A DNA stretch of 64,000 nucleotides, taken from positions 302,074,167 to 302,138,166 of the forward strand of contig CM041779.1 of NCBI GenBank assembly GCA_023374045.1, in the 5' to 3' direction. The notes under the pieces are model-generated. The model ran no database searches and was not told where the DNA came from. It saw nothing but the letters and a program-made list of their open reading frames with translations. This document shows positions 11,229 through 21,382 of this stretch, one piece after another. The DNA comes from Limonium bicolor. Lineage: Eukaryota > Streptophyta > Magnoliopsida > Caryophyllales > Plumbaginaceae. Every line of letters starts with the position of its first letter. Within the stretch, counting starts at the first letter, position 1. The translations under genes were made by a program, and so were the position numbers.

Positions 11229-13340
11229 ACCAGAACATGCCCAAACATTGTCAAATCCTCACCAAACTTCTCCTAAAGCCTCCTAATGTGTTCTAACATC
11301 ATTTGGTACACTTATACCCTCATACAACATCCATGAAACCCATTTTCTATCTCCTTAAACACTTACTCATTTCTTACCAAAATTCCTAACACTTATAATG
11401 TTTTCTCCTTAGTTTTTCTAAGTGGTGTTTCATACCTATGATAACTACTATGCCAAGAATTTTTTCTCACCACTACAACATCATCTCCCAAGCACCTTTT
11501 CTTACAAACCAACTCCTAGTTGGTGCCTAAGTCCTTTTTGTTTCCTAGAACACCTTATGACATTCTTCTCTAGTAACACACCTAGTCATTTCTTACACTT
11601 CTTAGTTCATCAAATCTTATTTAAACACCTAAAACTTCTTGGACATTACCTAAATTTTGACATGGATTCTCCTAGAACATTACTAAGCTAAACACATTGT
11701 TTTCGCCATTAAACATCCAAGAATACCTAAATCCATCAAAACATTCCTATACACAAAACTTCACCCAATTCACACTACATCACAATATAGTGCATAACTT
11801 AAATTGCATGGCACTTAGGCCCTTAAAATGCATGGCTCTTAGGCCCTTAAAATGCATAAACCTTAAACACTGAATTTCCCACAATATATTTGCCTTTGAC
11901 CTGCAAATACATACAACAACACATATGTCCTTTTACTAGTCTCCTTGAGAACATTTTACTAAGTCATTTACCATTAGCTCTTTAGGTAGTTTTAACAAGC
12001 AATATAAGCCCATTTCTCCTAAGACATTAAACTACATTAGGTTAGCATATTTACCTCTTTTCCTCACAAACTTCTTTCTTGTTTCCTTGTAAAACCGGCA
12101 AGGCTTTTGATTGTTTGTCAACTTCTAAATAATATACAAGCAAGGTAATGAGCATTCAAGCTTCAAGCTTAAACTCATTGTAAACTCCGGATTTTACATT
12201 GTTTTAAAAACATTAAGATAGTTGTTTTACCTTAGAACTTGAAGAGAGTTTGGATATGTGTCAAGAGAGGACTCCACCTAGTCCATGAATGATTGGAATG
12301 AAGCTAGGACAAAGCAATATAAGGACACCATTAAGGGTGATTTTCGGACAACACAAAAAACATGAAGGAAACATCATTTTTCTTTGAGTTTCCTTACCTT
12401 GAAGCAAAGGTGATCAACAAGGCATAAAAATATGAGCTCAAGCTCCTTCAATGGTGGATCTCCATGGCACCGAATGGTGGTCTTGAAGTTTTGAAAGGAT
12501 AGAATTGAAGAGCTTGATGAGAGGAAGAGAATGGTGGTCTTAGAATTTGATTTGGCAAAGTGAGCTAGGAGATATAAGTGGTCAAAGATGGAGTTTTGGT
12601 GTGGGCTGTAGCAAACCGTGAATGAGAGCAAGAAGGAAGGTAGAAGACGGTGGGAACAAGAGAAATGAGAGAATGAAGATTGGTATTTGCTTTTAGAAGA
12701 TATTTGTAGTTAGTAAAGTAAATAGTACCTAAGTAGTCATTCTTTTCTTTACTTAATAAACTAGCATATGTGGTGACTCATTACTATAAAAACCGGCCCC
12801 CTTTATGTTACTAAGGGTATTTTAGTCTTTGTTGGCCAATTTAATTACTTATATAAACATATGTTACAAACTAGCTTATTTTAGTTACTATTCACTAAAA
12901 CAAGGCACATAGATGTGAAATTTTTGATTTCCCATTGATTTGGACTTCCAAATGTGATACTAAATAGTACACATGTTAATTAAAGAGTAATGATGGACAT
13001 TTAGCCACTCAAAACTCATTTACAAGACAATTTTTCAAAAATGTGCTTTAAGACTCCTTAAAGCACATTTTGTGTTTTAACTTGTTTTCAAGCTTGGTTT
13101 TCTTTGGTAATTGGTTTAATATATACATTAGTGTATAAATAAAGTCTTGGTAAGCTTATTAGGTCTTAACCAAACTTATCCCAAGCTTAGAGCACATTTT
13201 AGCCCATATTGACCTTAAGGCATTTATTTGTGTTTTCTATGGTTTAAATTGTTTACTAATGTTTCTAAGACATATTTTTGTCTTAATAAACCATAGTTTA
13301 ATATTTAAACAACATACTAAGGTTTGGGGTATTTCAATCT

Positions 13341-13373
13341 ACCCCCCTTAAAAGAACTTTGTCCCCAAAGTTC
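13341..13373 (-). promoter_or_regulatory. Element 3 polypurine tract with adjacent hairpin
   Basis: Sense TAAGGGGGGT lies 4 nt from the LTR. The hairpin GAACTTTG/CAAAGTTC follows on the plus strand. Compared with elements 1 and 2 the stem has changed at both partners of a pair (C-G to T-A), so the pairing is conserved rather than the sequence. Confidence 0.8.
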
Positions 13374-13573
13374 ACACTTCTCCCATATCTTAAATATTAG
13401 AACATGGGGAACACTTATAAAACAATACTTCCATAACAACATTCACAACATACTTACATAACATCGGACACAAGGTCCAAACAACACAACATCATTCAGA
13501 CATAACGGTCTGTAACATAACATAGACAATGTATATAAATACATGTCGCACAAACACATAACCGAAACGGCTC

Positions 13574-13605
13574 TACCCCCCTTAAAAAGGGGTACGCCCC
13601 GTACC
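13574..13605 (-). other. Second polypurine-like tract after pol stop, element 3
   Basis: Sense TTTAAGGGGGGTAG directly after the end of the integrase gene, with arms TACCCC and GGGGTA able to pair. The 200 nt between it and the main tract hold no gene. Confidence 0.65.
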
Positions 13606-13618
13606 CTATACACGTTCA

Positions 13619-16600
13619 CTAAAAAGTAAACAATGACGGGTACTTCGCCTTCATCTTATCTTCCAGCTCCCAGGTGGCCTCCTCGACGTCCTGGTTAGAC
13701 TAGAGGACCTTCACCAGTCTCACAGATTTATGGCGAGTGTCTCAAGTCTTAGTATCCAGAATCCGTACGGGAGTCTCCACTGATCGCATGGTCGGCTCTA
13801 AGGTTAGCCTTTCAGGCTGAAGTACATGAGACGGATGAGACATATATTTCTTCAACTGGGACACATGAAATACATCATGTACCTTGCCCAGCTCGGCGGG
13901 TAAATCTAGTCTATAAGCTACCGGGCCGATCCGCTCCATCACAACATAAGGCCCCACATATTTCGGGCTCATCTTGCCTTTCTGGCCAAAACGAAACACT
14001 CCCTTCATGGGGGATACCGTAAGAAATATCTGATCGCCCACGGCGAACTCCAGGTCACGTCTGCGCACATCGGCGTACGACTTCTGTCTATCCTGAGCTG
14101 CCTTCATGTTAGCCCGGATCTGGCGAACTTCTGCCTGAACTTGTTCCAGATACTCTGGTCCTATAATGACCGTCTCACTCGACTCATCCCAGCATAAAGG
14201 CGTGCAGCATGGTCTACCGTACAAAGCCTGGAAGGGAGACATCTTGATCGAAGCATGGTAACTGTTGTTGTAGCTAAACTCAATCAGATGTAACTTATCA
14301 ATCCAGCTGGTCTGAAAGTCAAGTGCACATGCACGTAACATATCCTCAAGTGTCTGGATGGTGCGCTCACTCTAACCATCTGTCTGTGGGTGAAACGCCG
14401 TACTCAATTTCAGCTCGGTACCCAGTGCTTCTCGCGTGGATTTCCAGTACCTCGATAGGAATCTAGTATCTCGGTCAGACACAATTGTTTTCGGTACCCC
14501 ATGATGTCTTACAATCTCTCTGTCGAAGAGCTCTGCAAGCTTAGCCACTTTCCAGGTGTCTTTCATCGGTATGAATCGAGCCACCTTGGTCAGTCGGTCA
14601 ACAACAACCCAAATCATACTCAGACCTCCCCTTGTAGGCGGAAGCCCTACTACAAAGTCCATAGAAATGTCATGGAACTTCCACTCAGGCACTGGCATTG
14701 GCTGCACCATACCACCAGGCCTTCGGTGCTCAAACTTGACTTTTTGACAAGTGAGACACCTCAACACATAATCGTTCACATCCTTTTTCATGCCAGTCCA
14801 CCAAAAATAACGTTTCATTTCTTTATACATCTTTGAAGCTCCGGGGTGAATCGAAGTCGTAGAACAGTGGGATTCACTCAGTATGCGCTCCTTCAGCTCA
14901 GCGCTACTCCTCGGAATACACAGTCGGCCATTAAGCCTAATCAGGTCATCATCGTGGAGTCGGAAGTCATACTTCTGACCCTCGAATGTGCCATCAATAA
15001 GCTTTTGCCTGATCTCCAACATATACTGATCCGTCATCTAAGCACTCCGCACCTCTTCAACCAAGCTAGTATGAGAGACTAGCGAATGGAGAGAGTGTGC
15101 TCGGCGACTCAATGCGTCAGCTACCACATTTGCTTTTCCCTCCTTATACTGTAAATTGATGTCGTAGTCATTTAAGAACTCGACCCACCTTCTTTGTCTC
15201 ATGTTCAACTCCTTCTGAGTGAACAGGTACTTCAAACTCTTGTGGTCAGAATAAATTGTCACGCTTACCCCATACAAGTGATGTCGCCATATCTTCAGTG
15301 CGAAGACAATGGCACCCAATTCTAAGTCGTGGGTAGGGTAGTTCTCTTCATGCTTCTTCAGCTGCCGGGAGGCGTACGCTACGACCTTCCCGTGTTGCAT
15401 CAACACACTACCCATACCTCTGCCTGATGCGTCGCAATAGACCTCAAAACCATCTGGACCGTCTGGTATAGTCAGGACCGGTGCAGATGTCAGAGCATCC
15501 TTGAGCCTCTGAAAAGAACTCTCACAGTCGACTGTCCACTCGAATGGTGCCTCCTTCTTCATTAAGGAAGTCATCGGCTTCGAGACACTGGAGAAGTCCT
15601 TCACAAACCTCCTATAATAACCTGCCAGACCGAGGAAGCTCCGGATGTCGGTAACTGTCTTCGGCCTAGGCCAGGTGCGCACTACATCTATCTTTGCCGG
15701 ATCCACCGCGATCCCGGCCTCAGAAATCACATGTCCAAGAAAGGATACTTGGTTCAACCAAAACTCACACTTTGAAAATTTAGCATACAACTGATTCTTT
15801 CACAACGTTTGCAACACACATCTCAGGTGGCTTTCATGCTAACCTCTCGATTTCGAGTACACAAGTATATCGTCGATGAAGACTACCACTCACTTGTCCA
15901 ACTGATCTTGGAACAAGCGGTTCATTAAGTCCATGAACTTGGCTGGTGCATTGGATAAACCAAACGGCATAACCGTAAACTCATAGTGTCCATATCTGGT
16001 TCTGAAAGCGGTCTTCTCAATGTCACACTCTCGGATGGCAATTTGATGGTATCCGGATCGTAGATCTATCTTGGAGAATACTGATGCTCCTTTCAACTGA
16101 TCAAATAAGTCGTCGATGCGTGGTAAAGGATAACGGTTCTTCACCGTGACTGCATTCAGCTCTCGATAGTCAATACAAAGGTGGAGGCTACCGTCCTTCT
16201 TCTTCACGAAGAGGACCGGCGCTCCCCATGGTGAAATGCTAGGGCGGATAAATCCCTTGTCGAGTAGGTCTCTCAGCTGCTCCTTGAGCTCTGTCATCTC
16301 TGCTGGAGCCATACGATAGGGCACCTTCGCAATTGGTCCTGTGCCCGGAACCAAATCAATCTCAAACTCAACTTCACGTGCTGGCGGCATGCCCGACAGT
16401 TCCTTAGGAAATACATCAGGGAACTCCGACACTACCAGCACATCTGGGCTAAACTCAGGGTCTCTCTCTATGTCCTGGACATAGCAGAGGTATACATCAT
16501 TCCCTCGTCGTAATTCACGATACATGGCCATGGCGGTGATGATCTGAGTCGAAGGCTCCCTGGGCCTCTGGCGGTATGAAATGGTAACCCCAGACGGACT

Positions 16601-16998
16601 CCGAAGAAGCAGACGATGCTCGGCACATAGGATTCTGCCCTTGTACCGCTCCAACCAGTTCATCCCAATAATCACATCAAATCCAAGTCCGTCGAACTCT
16701 ATCAAGTCGATCGGAAACTCTTCATCTCGGATTCGTACAATAGCATCTCGGTGGTAGCCGGTACACCTGATCCGCTCTTTCGACGGGAGAGTGACTAGAA
16801 AGTCAGGCATCTCCTCCCCGTCTAACCCCAGCCTCTTCGCAAAAGATAGCGAAATAAATGTATGTGAGGCTCCGGAGTCGAACAAGATCAAAGCGTCCAC
16901 GCCATTGACTGGAAAGGTACCGGTGAGGATTGTGCCGCTCTTGCCGGCTTCTGCCTCATTGCAGACACTCAGTATACCTCCCGTTCCGAGTGCACAGC
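13619..16998 (-). pseudogene. Element 3 pol: protease, RT, RNase H, integrase, chromodomain (nonsense mutations only)
   Basis: A single reading frame from the predicted 3' splice site (AATTAG before 16998) to the TAG at 13619. Protease [14 protein letters not shown] with CIDYRELN and MPFGLSNAP; RNase H with [10 protein letters not shown] and THDLELGA; integrase with HHCC, SMDFVVG, SDRDTRF and HPQTDG; chromodomain-like end [10 protein letters not shown]. Stops occur at 15890, near 15841 and 15799, and at 15038, 14372, 13742 and 13700. Most are explained by CGA to TGA, CAG to TAG or TGG to TAG. There is no frameshift, so decay has been by point mutation, as expected under DNA methylation. Confidence 0.92.
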
Positions 16999-17180
16999 CT
17001 AATTCATTGGCAAACTAATAAGTATTTGGCGGTAACACGGTTGATATACTCCAAAACAACATCTCTTTATTCATTAACACACTCTTTACACCATAAGTTG
17101 GTTTACATTGCTGACATCATTAACACATACAACATTCTTAACATACACTGGCTTAACACATTACATGATTACACAAGGCT

Positions 17181-17920
17181 TTAAAACTGCCTGAAAGTCA
17201 AATTCAGTCACCCGGGTTTCATGTGTGTGGCATTGACCACTGTCGACGGTGCGGTATTCAGTTTGATCTTCTTGATACCATGATATAACATCCTTGACTG
17301 TCCACCCATGATTAACACATCTCCTGATTTCAACACTAATTTCTTCACGAGATCAGCACGCTTCTGCTCGCCATATATAAACACTGCGGTATCACCAATG
17401 GACCAAGACACCACGGGTACTCCCTTACTTAGAGACTCGGGTGACTCGTCCTTATCTTGGTGTAACCCTAACCGTCCACCTTTCTGGTAGAAGTTCACAA
17501 TACATAAATCGGCTTTAACACTTGGAATTGAATCCGTTTCAACTTGCTGAGCAATCCCCACGGCGTGGTTAACGACCGCAAGGAACTCCTCAGGTATGCT
17601 TGGTACAGTTGCTCCATCTTCAGCTCGCACATCTTGATATGACTTGGTGTAAGGGTTCCAGTCCTTACCCATGCACATCATCTTCAATTTCATCTTCGAT
17701 CCGCTCTGGTATTCGGGTGTGTAGAAACCTCCAGGTGCTGCTCCAAGTTCGTCGCATCGTCGGATAATGTGGATTTGTGTTTCCGGTGTCAGGTATCCAT
17801 TTAAGAGTATCATACCTGGCTGGATAACCTGACATTGCTCCAGTGGGAATTCGGTGATGCTGATGGTTGTCTCTTCGGGGTTCGGTGCGGGTGGGATTGG
17901 ATAGCAAATATTGAAGGTTC
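17181..17920 (-). pseudogene. Element 3 AlkB-type dioxygenase exon (stop at the first C-terminal arginine)
   Basis: Open from the acceptor through FNICYPI, MILLNGYL, GGFYTP and MMCMGKDWNPYTKSY. Then ADLCIVNFYQKGGRLGLHQD (HxD iron site), VVSWSIGDTAVFIYG, GDVLIMGGQSRMLYHGI (distal His) and THMKPG. A TGA at 17208 replaces the Arg that begins the RLNLTFR motif, consistent with CGA to TGA; LNLTFRQF and a true stop at 17181 follow in frame. The product would be about 236 residues fused behind Gag. The catalytic HxD...H triad is retained; loss of the last residues probably abolishes 2-oxoglutarate binding (inference from the AlkB family). Confidence 0.92.
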
Positions 17921-18064
17921 CTAGGTTTCAATTTACCTAATTTAGGTGTCTTTCACATCATACTTTAACTCTTTACCCACATGGTTATACACTTAGACTC
18001 ACTAACACACATGCATGAAATGCGGTATGCAATCACTTATTTCATTTAGCAGTTTAGGCGGTAC
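17921..18064 (-). other. Predicted intron between Gag CCHC exon and AlkB, element 3 (144 nt)
   Basis: Donor CCAG|GTACCG, acceptor ACCTAG|GA. Both phase 1: G plus GA gives a Gly codon leading into TFNICYPI. Read-through ends at TAA three codons after the donor. The alternative acceptor at 16999 (AATTAG|GC) is also phase 1 and would give a 1066-nt intron with AlkB inside it. Confidence 0.8.
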
Positions 18065-18409
18065 CTGGTCTAGAAGAGGGTCCTGGTGCCTCAGACCGGT
18101 CCACCACATTCAGGGTGGCCTTGCTAGGTCCCGACCCTTTCCCCTTCTGGGAATCCATGTTCCTCTGATCAGTGGGTGGCTGGTTAGCCGTCTTCGGGCC
18201 ATCAGTGGTCGCGGTGGCCTTACCCTTCCACTGCCCCTTGGGCTTATTGTTCCTGCTGTTGGGGTTCCGGTAGCACTCATAGTCACGGTGACCCTACTTC
18301 TCGCAGTAGCGACACTGCACATCGTTACCCTTGCAGTCTTTGCCGGGGTGGTCTCCGTTACACCACTTACAGTAGTAGTGGTGCTCCGGTCCAGGACCCG
18401 CGCTAGCTG
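18065..18409 (-). pseudogene. Element 3 gag exon 3: two CCHC zinc knuckles (one stop)
   Basis: Codes HHYYCKWCNGDHPGKDC, then a second knuckle C-x2-C-x4-H-x4-C interrupted by an in-frame TAG at 18294-18296, just before the GHRDYEC half. A basic tail ends in VVDRSEAPGPSS before the donor. Flanked by phase-1 splice sites on both sides. It would bind genomic RNA in the Gag shell. Confidence 0.85.
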
Positions 18410-18489
18410 CTATCACAATACACAATCAGTACTCACTTCCTAACTTAACAACATACACTTCAACTTGATACACATGATTAGGTAATTAC
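18410..18489 (-). other. Predicted gag intron 2, element 3 (80 nt)
   Basis: Donor AAGG|GTAATT and acceptor GATAG|CA, phase 1. The joined frame reads PPKG then AASAGPGPEHHYYC. Introns at the identical protein position, after a conserved RSYPPKG or RSAPPKG, occur in elements 1 (77 nt) and 2 (81 nt). Confidence 0.8.
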
Positions 18490-18748
18490 CCTTAGGCGGG
18501 TAAGAGCGTAGGGGTTTCGCCGCATATGCATACGTGAGCTTCAGTGGCTCCTCAGCTGTGGTGGTTTGGGCTTGGCCCTTGTCACCCTGGTGCTGACTCT
18601 TCTGGGGCTGAGGGTAATGCTTCTTTTTCTTTCCTCCCCCGTACCCTTGCGGATTCTGACCCTCGCTCGTGGCCTTGCGCTTGTGCGCATTCTCCTCGTC
18701 CCTCAGACGGACGGTAATCTCAACCTTAGCAGCGGCATGATAGCACTC
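18490..18748 (-). CDS. Element 3 gag exon 2 (basic linker)
   Basis: Open throughout. Starts ECYHAAAKVEIT, continues with a Lys/Arg/Gln-rich stretch (GGGKKKKHYPQPQ) and ends with KPLRSYPPKG at the donor. It corresponds to the C-terminal end of the capsid region and the linker to the zinc knuckles. In elements 1 and 5 the first part is continuous with the preceding capsid codons, which supports the exon call. Confidence 0.82.
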
Positions 18749-18851
18749 CTGAATTTAGGATGTCAGTCATGCCCCGCAAAACATACTCATAACTCACATT
18801 AGTATTCACTTATGGTATACACTTATTCACATCACACTGTACTCTAATTAC
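18749..18851 (-). other. Predicted gag intron 1, element 3 (103 nt)
   Basis: Donor TTGCAG|GTAATT and acceptor AATTCAG|GA, phase 0. Joined frame TTLQ then ECYHAA. Element 2 has a 71-nt intron at the same codon boundary. In element 1 the codons for TIQECYDAA are contiguous, as if the intron had been precisely removed. Confidence 0.82.
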
Positions 18852-19523
18852 CTGCAAGGTAGTATAATCAGCTGGCCCCATCCCATAACGAAGACGGTGG
18901 CTGAGACCGTTGTAAAAACGGTTCACCAATACCCGGTTCGAGTATCCCAGGTCCGGTAACAGGTGAATAAGGCCGGTGAAAGTGGTGTAGTAGTCATCAA
19001 CCGACATCTTATCCCCCTGCTTCAGACTATCCAGCTCTAGGCGCTTGGCCTCTTGCACATGTACAGGGTAGTACTTGGCTCGCAGCAGTGCCGTGTACTC
19101 CCTCCAACCAAACTCAGGATCAGCCATCCTGTCCTCTCTCACAAGCTTCCACCAACTCTGTGCCGAACCCTTCAAGTAATAAGCGGCAAGACGGACCTTA
19201 GCCCCAGCAGGCACAGCCAAGGTCTCGTAGGCGGTCTCCAGCTCGGAGATGTATGCCTCCAGCTTACGAGGGTCGGTCTCCCCATTGAACGACGGTGGTC
19301 TCAAGTCAGCCAACGCCTTGACCCAATTAGTCTCTCGTGGCGGTGGTGGTGGCTGAACTTTGGGCTGTTGCCCCTGCTGTATCGCAGCTACCAACTGGGG
19401 AACCATCTGGGCTACGGCGGCTGCTACTGCCTCAGCCATAACCTGAGTCGTAGTGTTCTCGCCCTGGTCTCCCGTATCTCCAACACCGCGCCCGCGGCCT
19501 CGACCTCTTGGTCTACCTAACAT
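18852..19523 (-). CDS. Element 3 gag exon 1 (N-terminus and capsid)
   Basis: Starts MLGRPRGRGRGRG, an Arg/Gly-rich N-terminus. It continues with a Pro-rich linker, RETNWVKALADLRPPSFNGETDP and the plant retrotransposon Gag domain (YYLKGSAQSWWK, LRAKYYP, YNGLSHRLRYGMG). It is fully open to the donor. Gag would form the particle that packages genomic RNA. The start is the first Met after a 200-nt leader downstream of the PBS, and the N-terminus matches those of elements 1 and 2. Without splicing, translation would end 11 codons past the donor. Confidence 0.9.
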
Positions 19524-19724
19524 CTGAATTCACACGTACATTTATTAGCATCATGCTTGCACACTTATCAGTCCAACGGTTGTAGCATCTTCCCGACAAC
19601 AAGGTATTTCCACACTTAGTGAGTGGTTAACCTTCTCATAACTGTTCACTTAGGTAACTATGGTTAGGTTTCCTAACTCGGTATATTCCTAAGCTCGGTA
19701 TTCTAGTCATTAGAGCAATACTTC

Positions 19725-19736
19725 GCTCTGATACCA
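19725..19736 (-). promoter_or_regulatory. Primer binding site (initiator tRNA-Met), element 3
   Basis: Sense TGGTATCAGAGC begins 5 nt after the 5' LTR and matches the 3' end of plant initiator tRNA-Met. It fixes the strand and the 5' LTR. The leader between it and the gag start (19524-19724) has no ORF worth noting. Confidence 0.95.
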
Positions 19737-19834
19737 CTTTTTGTAACACCCCTACATCATACTTCACAACTAACTAGAATCGCAGCGGAAATAAACAACT
19801 AAACAATAACTAAACGGTTCGGTGCTACAACGCC

Positions 19835-19856
19835 GTCAACCACCCACGTGGTTGAC
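19835..19856 (-). other. U5 stem-loop, element 3 5' LTR
   Basis: Perfect 8-bp stem GTCAACCA/TGGTTGAC with loop CCCACG, flanked by GCC and AAGGC, 93 nt from the LTR end. The loop and stem edge contain CACGTG (a G-box core), so a DNA-binding role is an alternative to RNA folding. Confidence 0.75.
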
Positions 19857-21119
19857 AAGGCAGAATAAATACAAGTGTACCGGTCTGATGATCAGACTCC
19901 CGAGCATAGAACTAAAACCATTAATACATCATATACAATACCGAGTATTTAAATACAATCTGTCACCGTAAACTGTCAGCCATAAACTGCCACTGTCACT
20001 GTCAACAACCGTCACTGTCAAAACTAACGGTACAAAAGTATAACGCCACGGGAGCACAGGCGCATTCCGCGCTCAACATCCAAAATAACCAAAAGTATAA
20101 CATAACCTAGATCTAAAGCCACTCCGCTTCTTCGATCCTCATCCTGCAATATAAATATGGAGCCCCCGAGGGGGTCAGCAACCTTCGCCGGTATGGTTAA
20201 CGCGCAGCCCATCGGCTACCGGGATACACGCAACTAATTGTAATGATAACATGGCATTGATTTTTAAACAACAACATATATAGCATAGCAAGAGTATTGC
20301 ATAGCACCACAACACACATAACATTACAAGGCCGGTACACCTTGGGTACCAACCCAGCATAGTCAGAACACATGGGAGCCTAGAGCTTGTTGCCAAACTC
20401 ATGTTAAGCTCTTTACATAAACTCATTACCGTTCTGTTAATCGAATGAGTAACTTAATCTCACAGGCGGATCGGATATTGTGACCCGAACACACCACACA
20501 AACACATGTTCCCACTAAACCGATCATAAGTCAGGATAGGTAAGCTTTGGAGGAAGCTAACGGGAGATCGAACGCCAATGAAGGAGGACAATCTTAACAT
20601 TTAAGAGTCGAATCTGATACAGATATCTACTCTTATACTTACACGCGTGACCGGACAACCGGATTCCTCACTCCCCAGTTAGCACTTGTTAGAAGTTCAA
20701 CAGTGGAACTTAACAAAAAATTCACAACAAGTGGCAAGTCATGTTAGACACATACAAGGGACATGAGTCACGTCATAACCTCACAATAATATAACAACTG
20801 TAAACTTGTTACATGATTTAATCTTACAAAGTCATAAACACACAGAAAAACAAACAACACACAAGCCGGTGTAAACCGGTAGGCAACAGACTGCAAGAAA
20901 ACCATACCTTGGTCCTTGCCTCAATTTGTTTCCACCGTAAGCCACTCATATACATAATTAATAACGTCGGTTAATTAACTTACTTAACTACAAATTTACT
21001 AAGTATCTCACATGGTTACATGATATGTTTAAATGCCCAACTTATCCTTGGTTACCTTCATTATACACCCTAGGGTTAACTACTTATGTCACATACCTTT
21101 ATTTTTTTTTTAAGTTTTG

Positions 21120-21382
21120 GTCTGTCCGACCCACCGTTCGACCCACCAACTGGGTCGGACCCTTCCAGTAATTTTCGGGTTTGAAAAACTCTACTTCGTC
21201 CGACCCATGTCCGACTCAACCAACTGGGTCGGACCATTCCAGAAACTTTACCGTCTTTTAATCTCACCCGTCCGACCCATGTCCGACTCAACCAACTGGG
21301 TCGGACCATTCCAGAACCATTTACTGGCGTCTAACAGAGGCCGTCCGACCCAAACTTGGGTCGGACCCCTGGGTCGGACGCC
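21120..21382. repeat. Inverted-repeat array, element 3 5' LTR
   Basis: Second copy of the GTCCGACC/GGTCGGAC hairpin array described for the 3' LTR, with only a few substitutions. Confidence 0.8.

Larger units (their letters stand above)
9586..13336 (-). mobile_element. Element 3 3' LTR (3751 bp)
   Basis: Bounded by TGTAACACC and GGGTATTTCA. Almost collinear with 19742-23495. It holds a GC-rich inverted-repeat array (10966-11228), a U5 hairpin and a small 15-nt palindrome (9730-9744). No protein-coding gene is supported; ORFs around the array reflect its repeat content. Confidence 0.95.

Noticed and set aside
18110..18322. 70-codon ORF over element 3 zinc knuckles
   Set aside because: Out-of-frame shadow. 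The correct frame shows both CCHC motifs and a single TAG.
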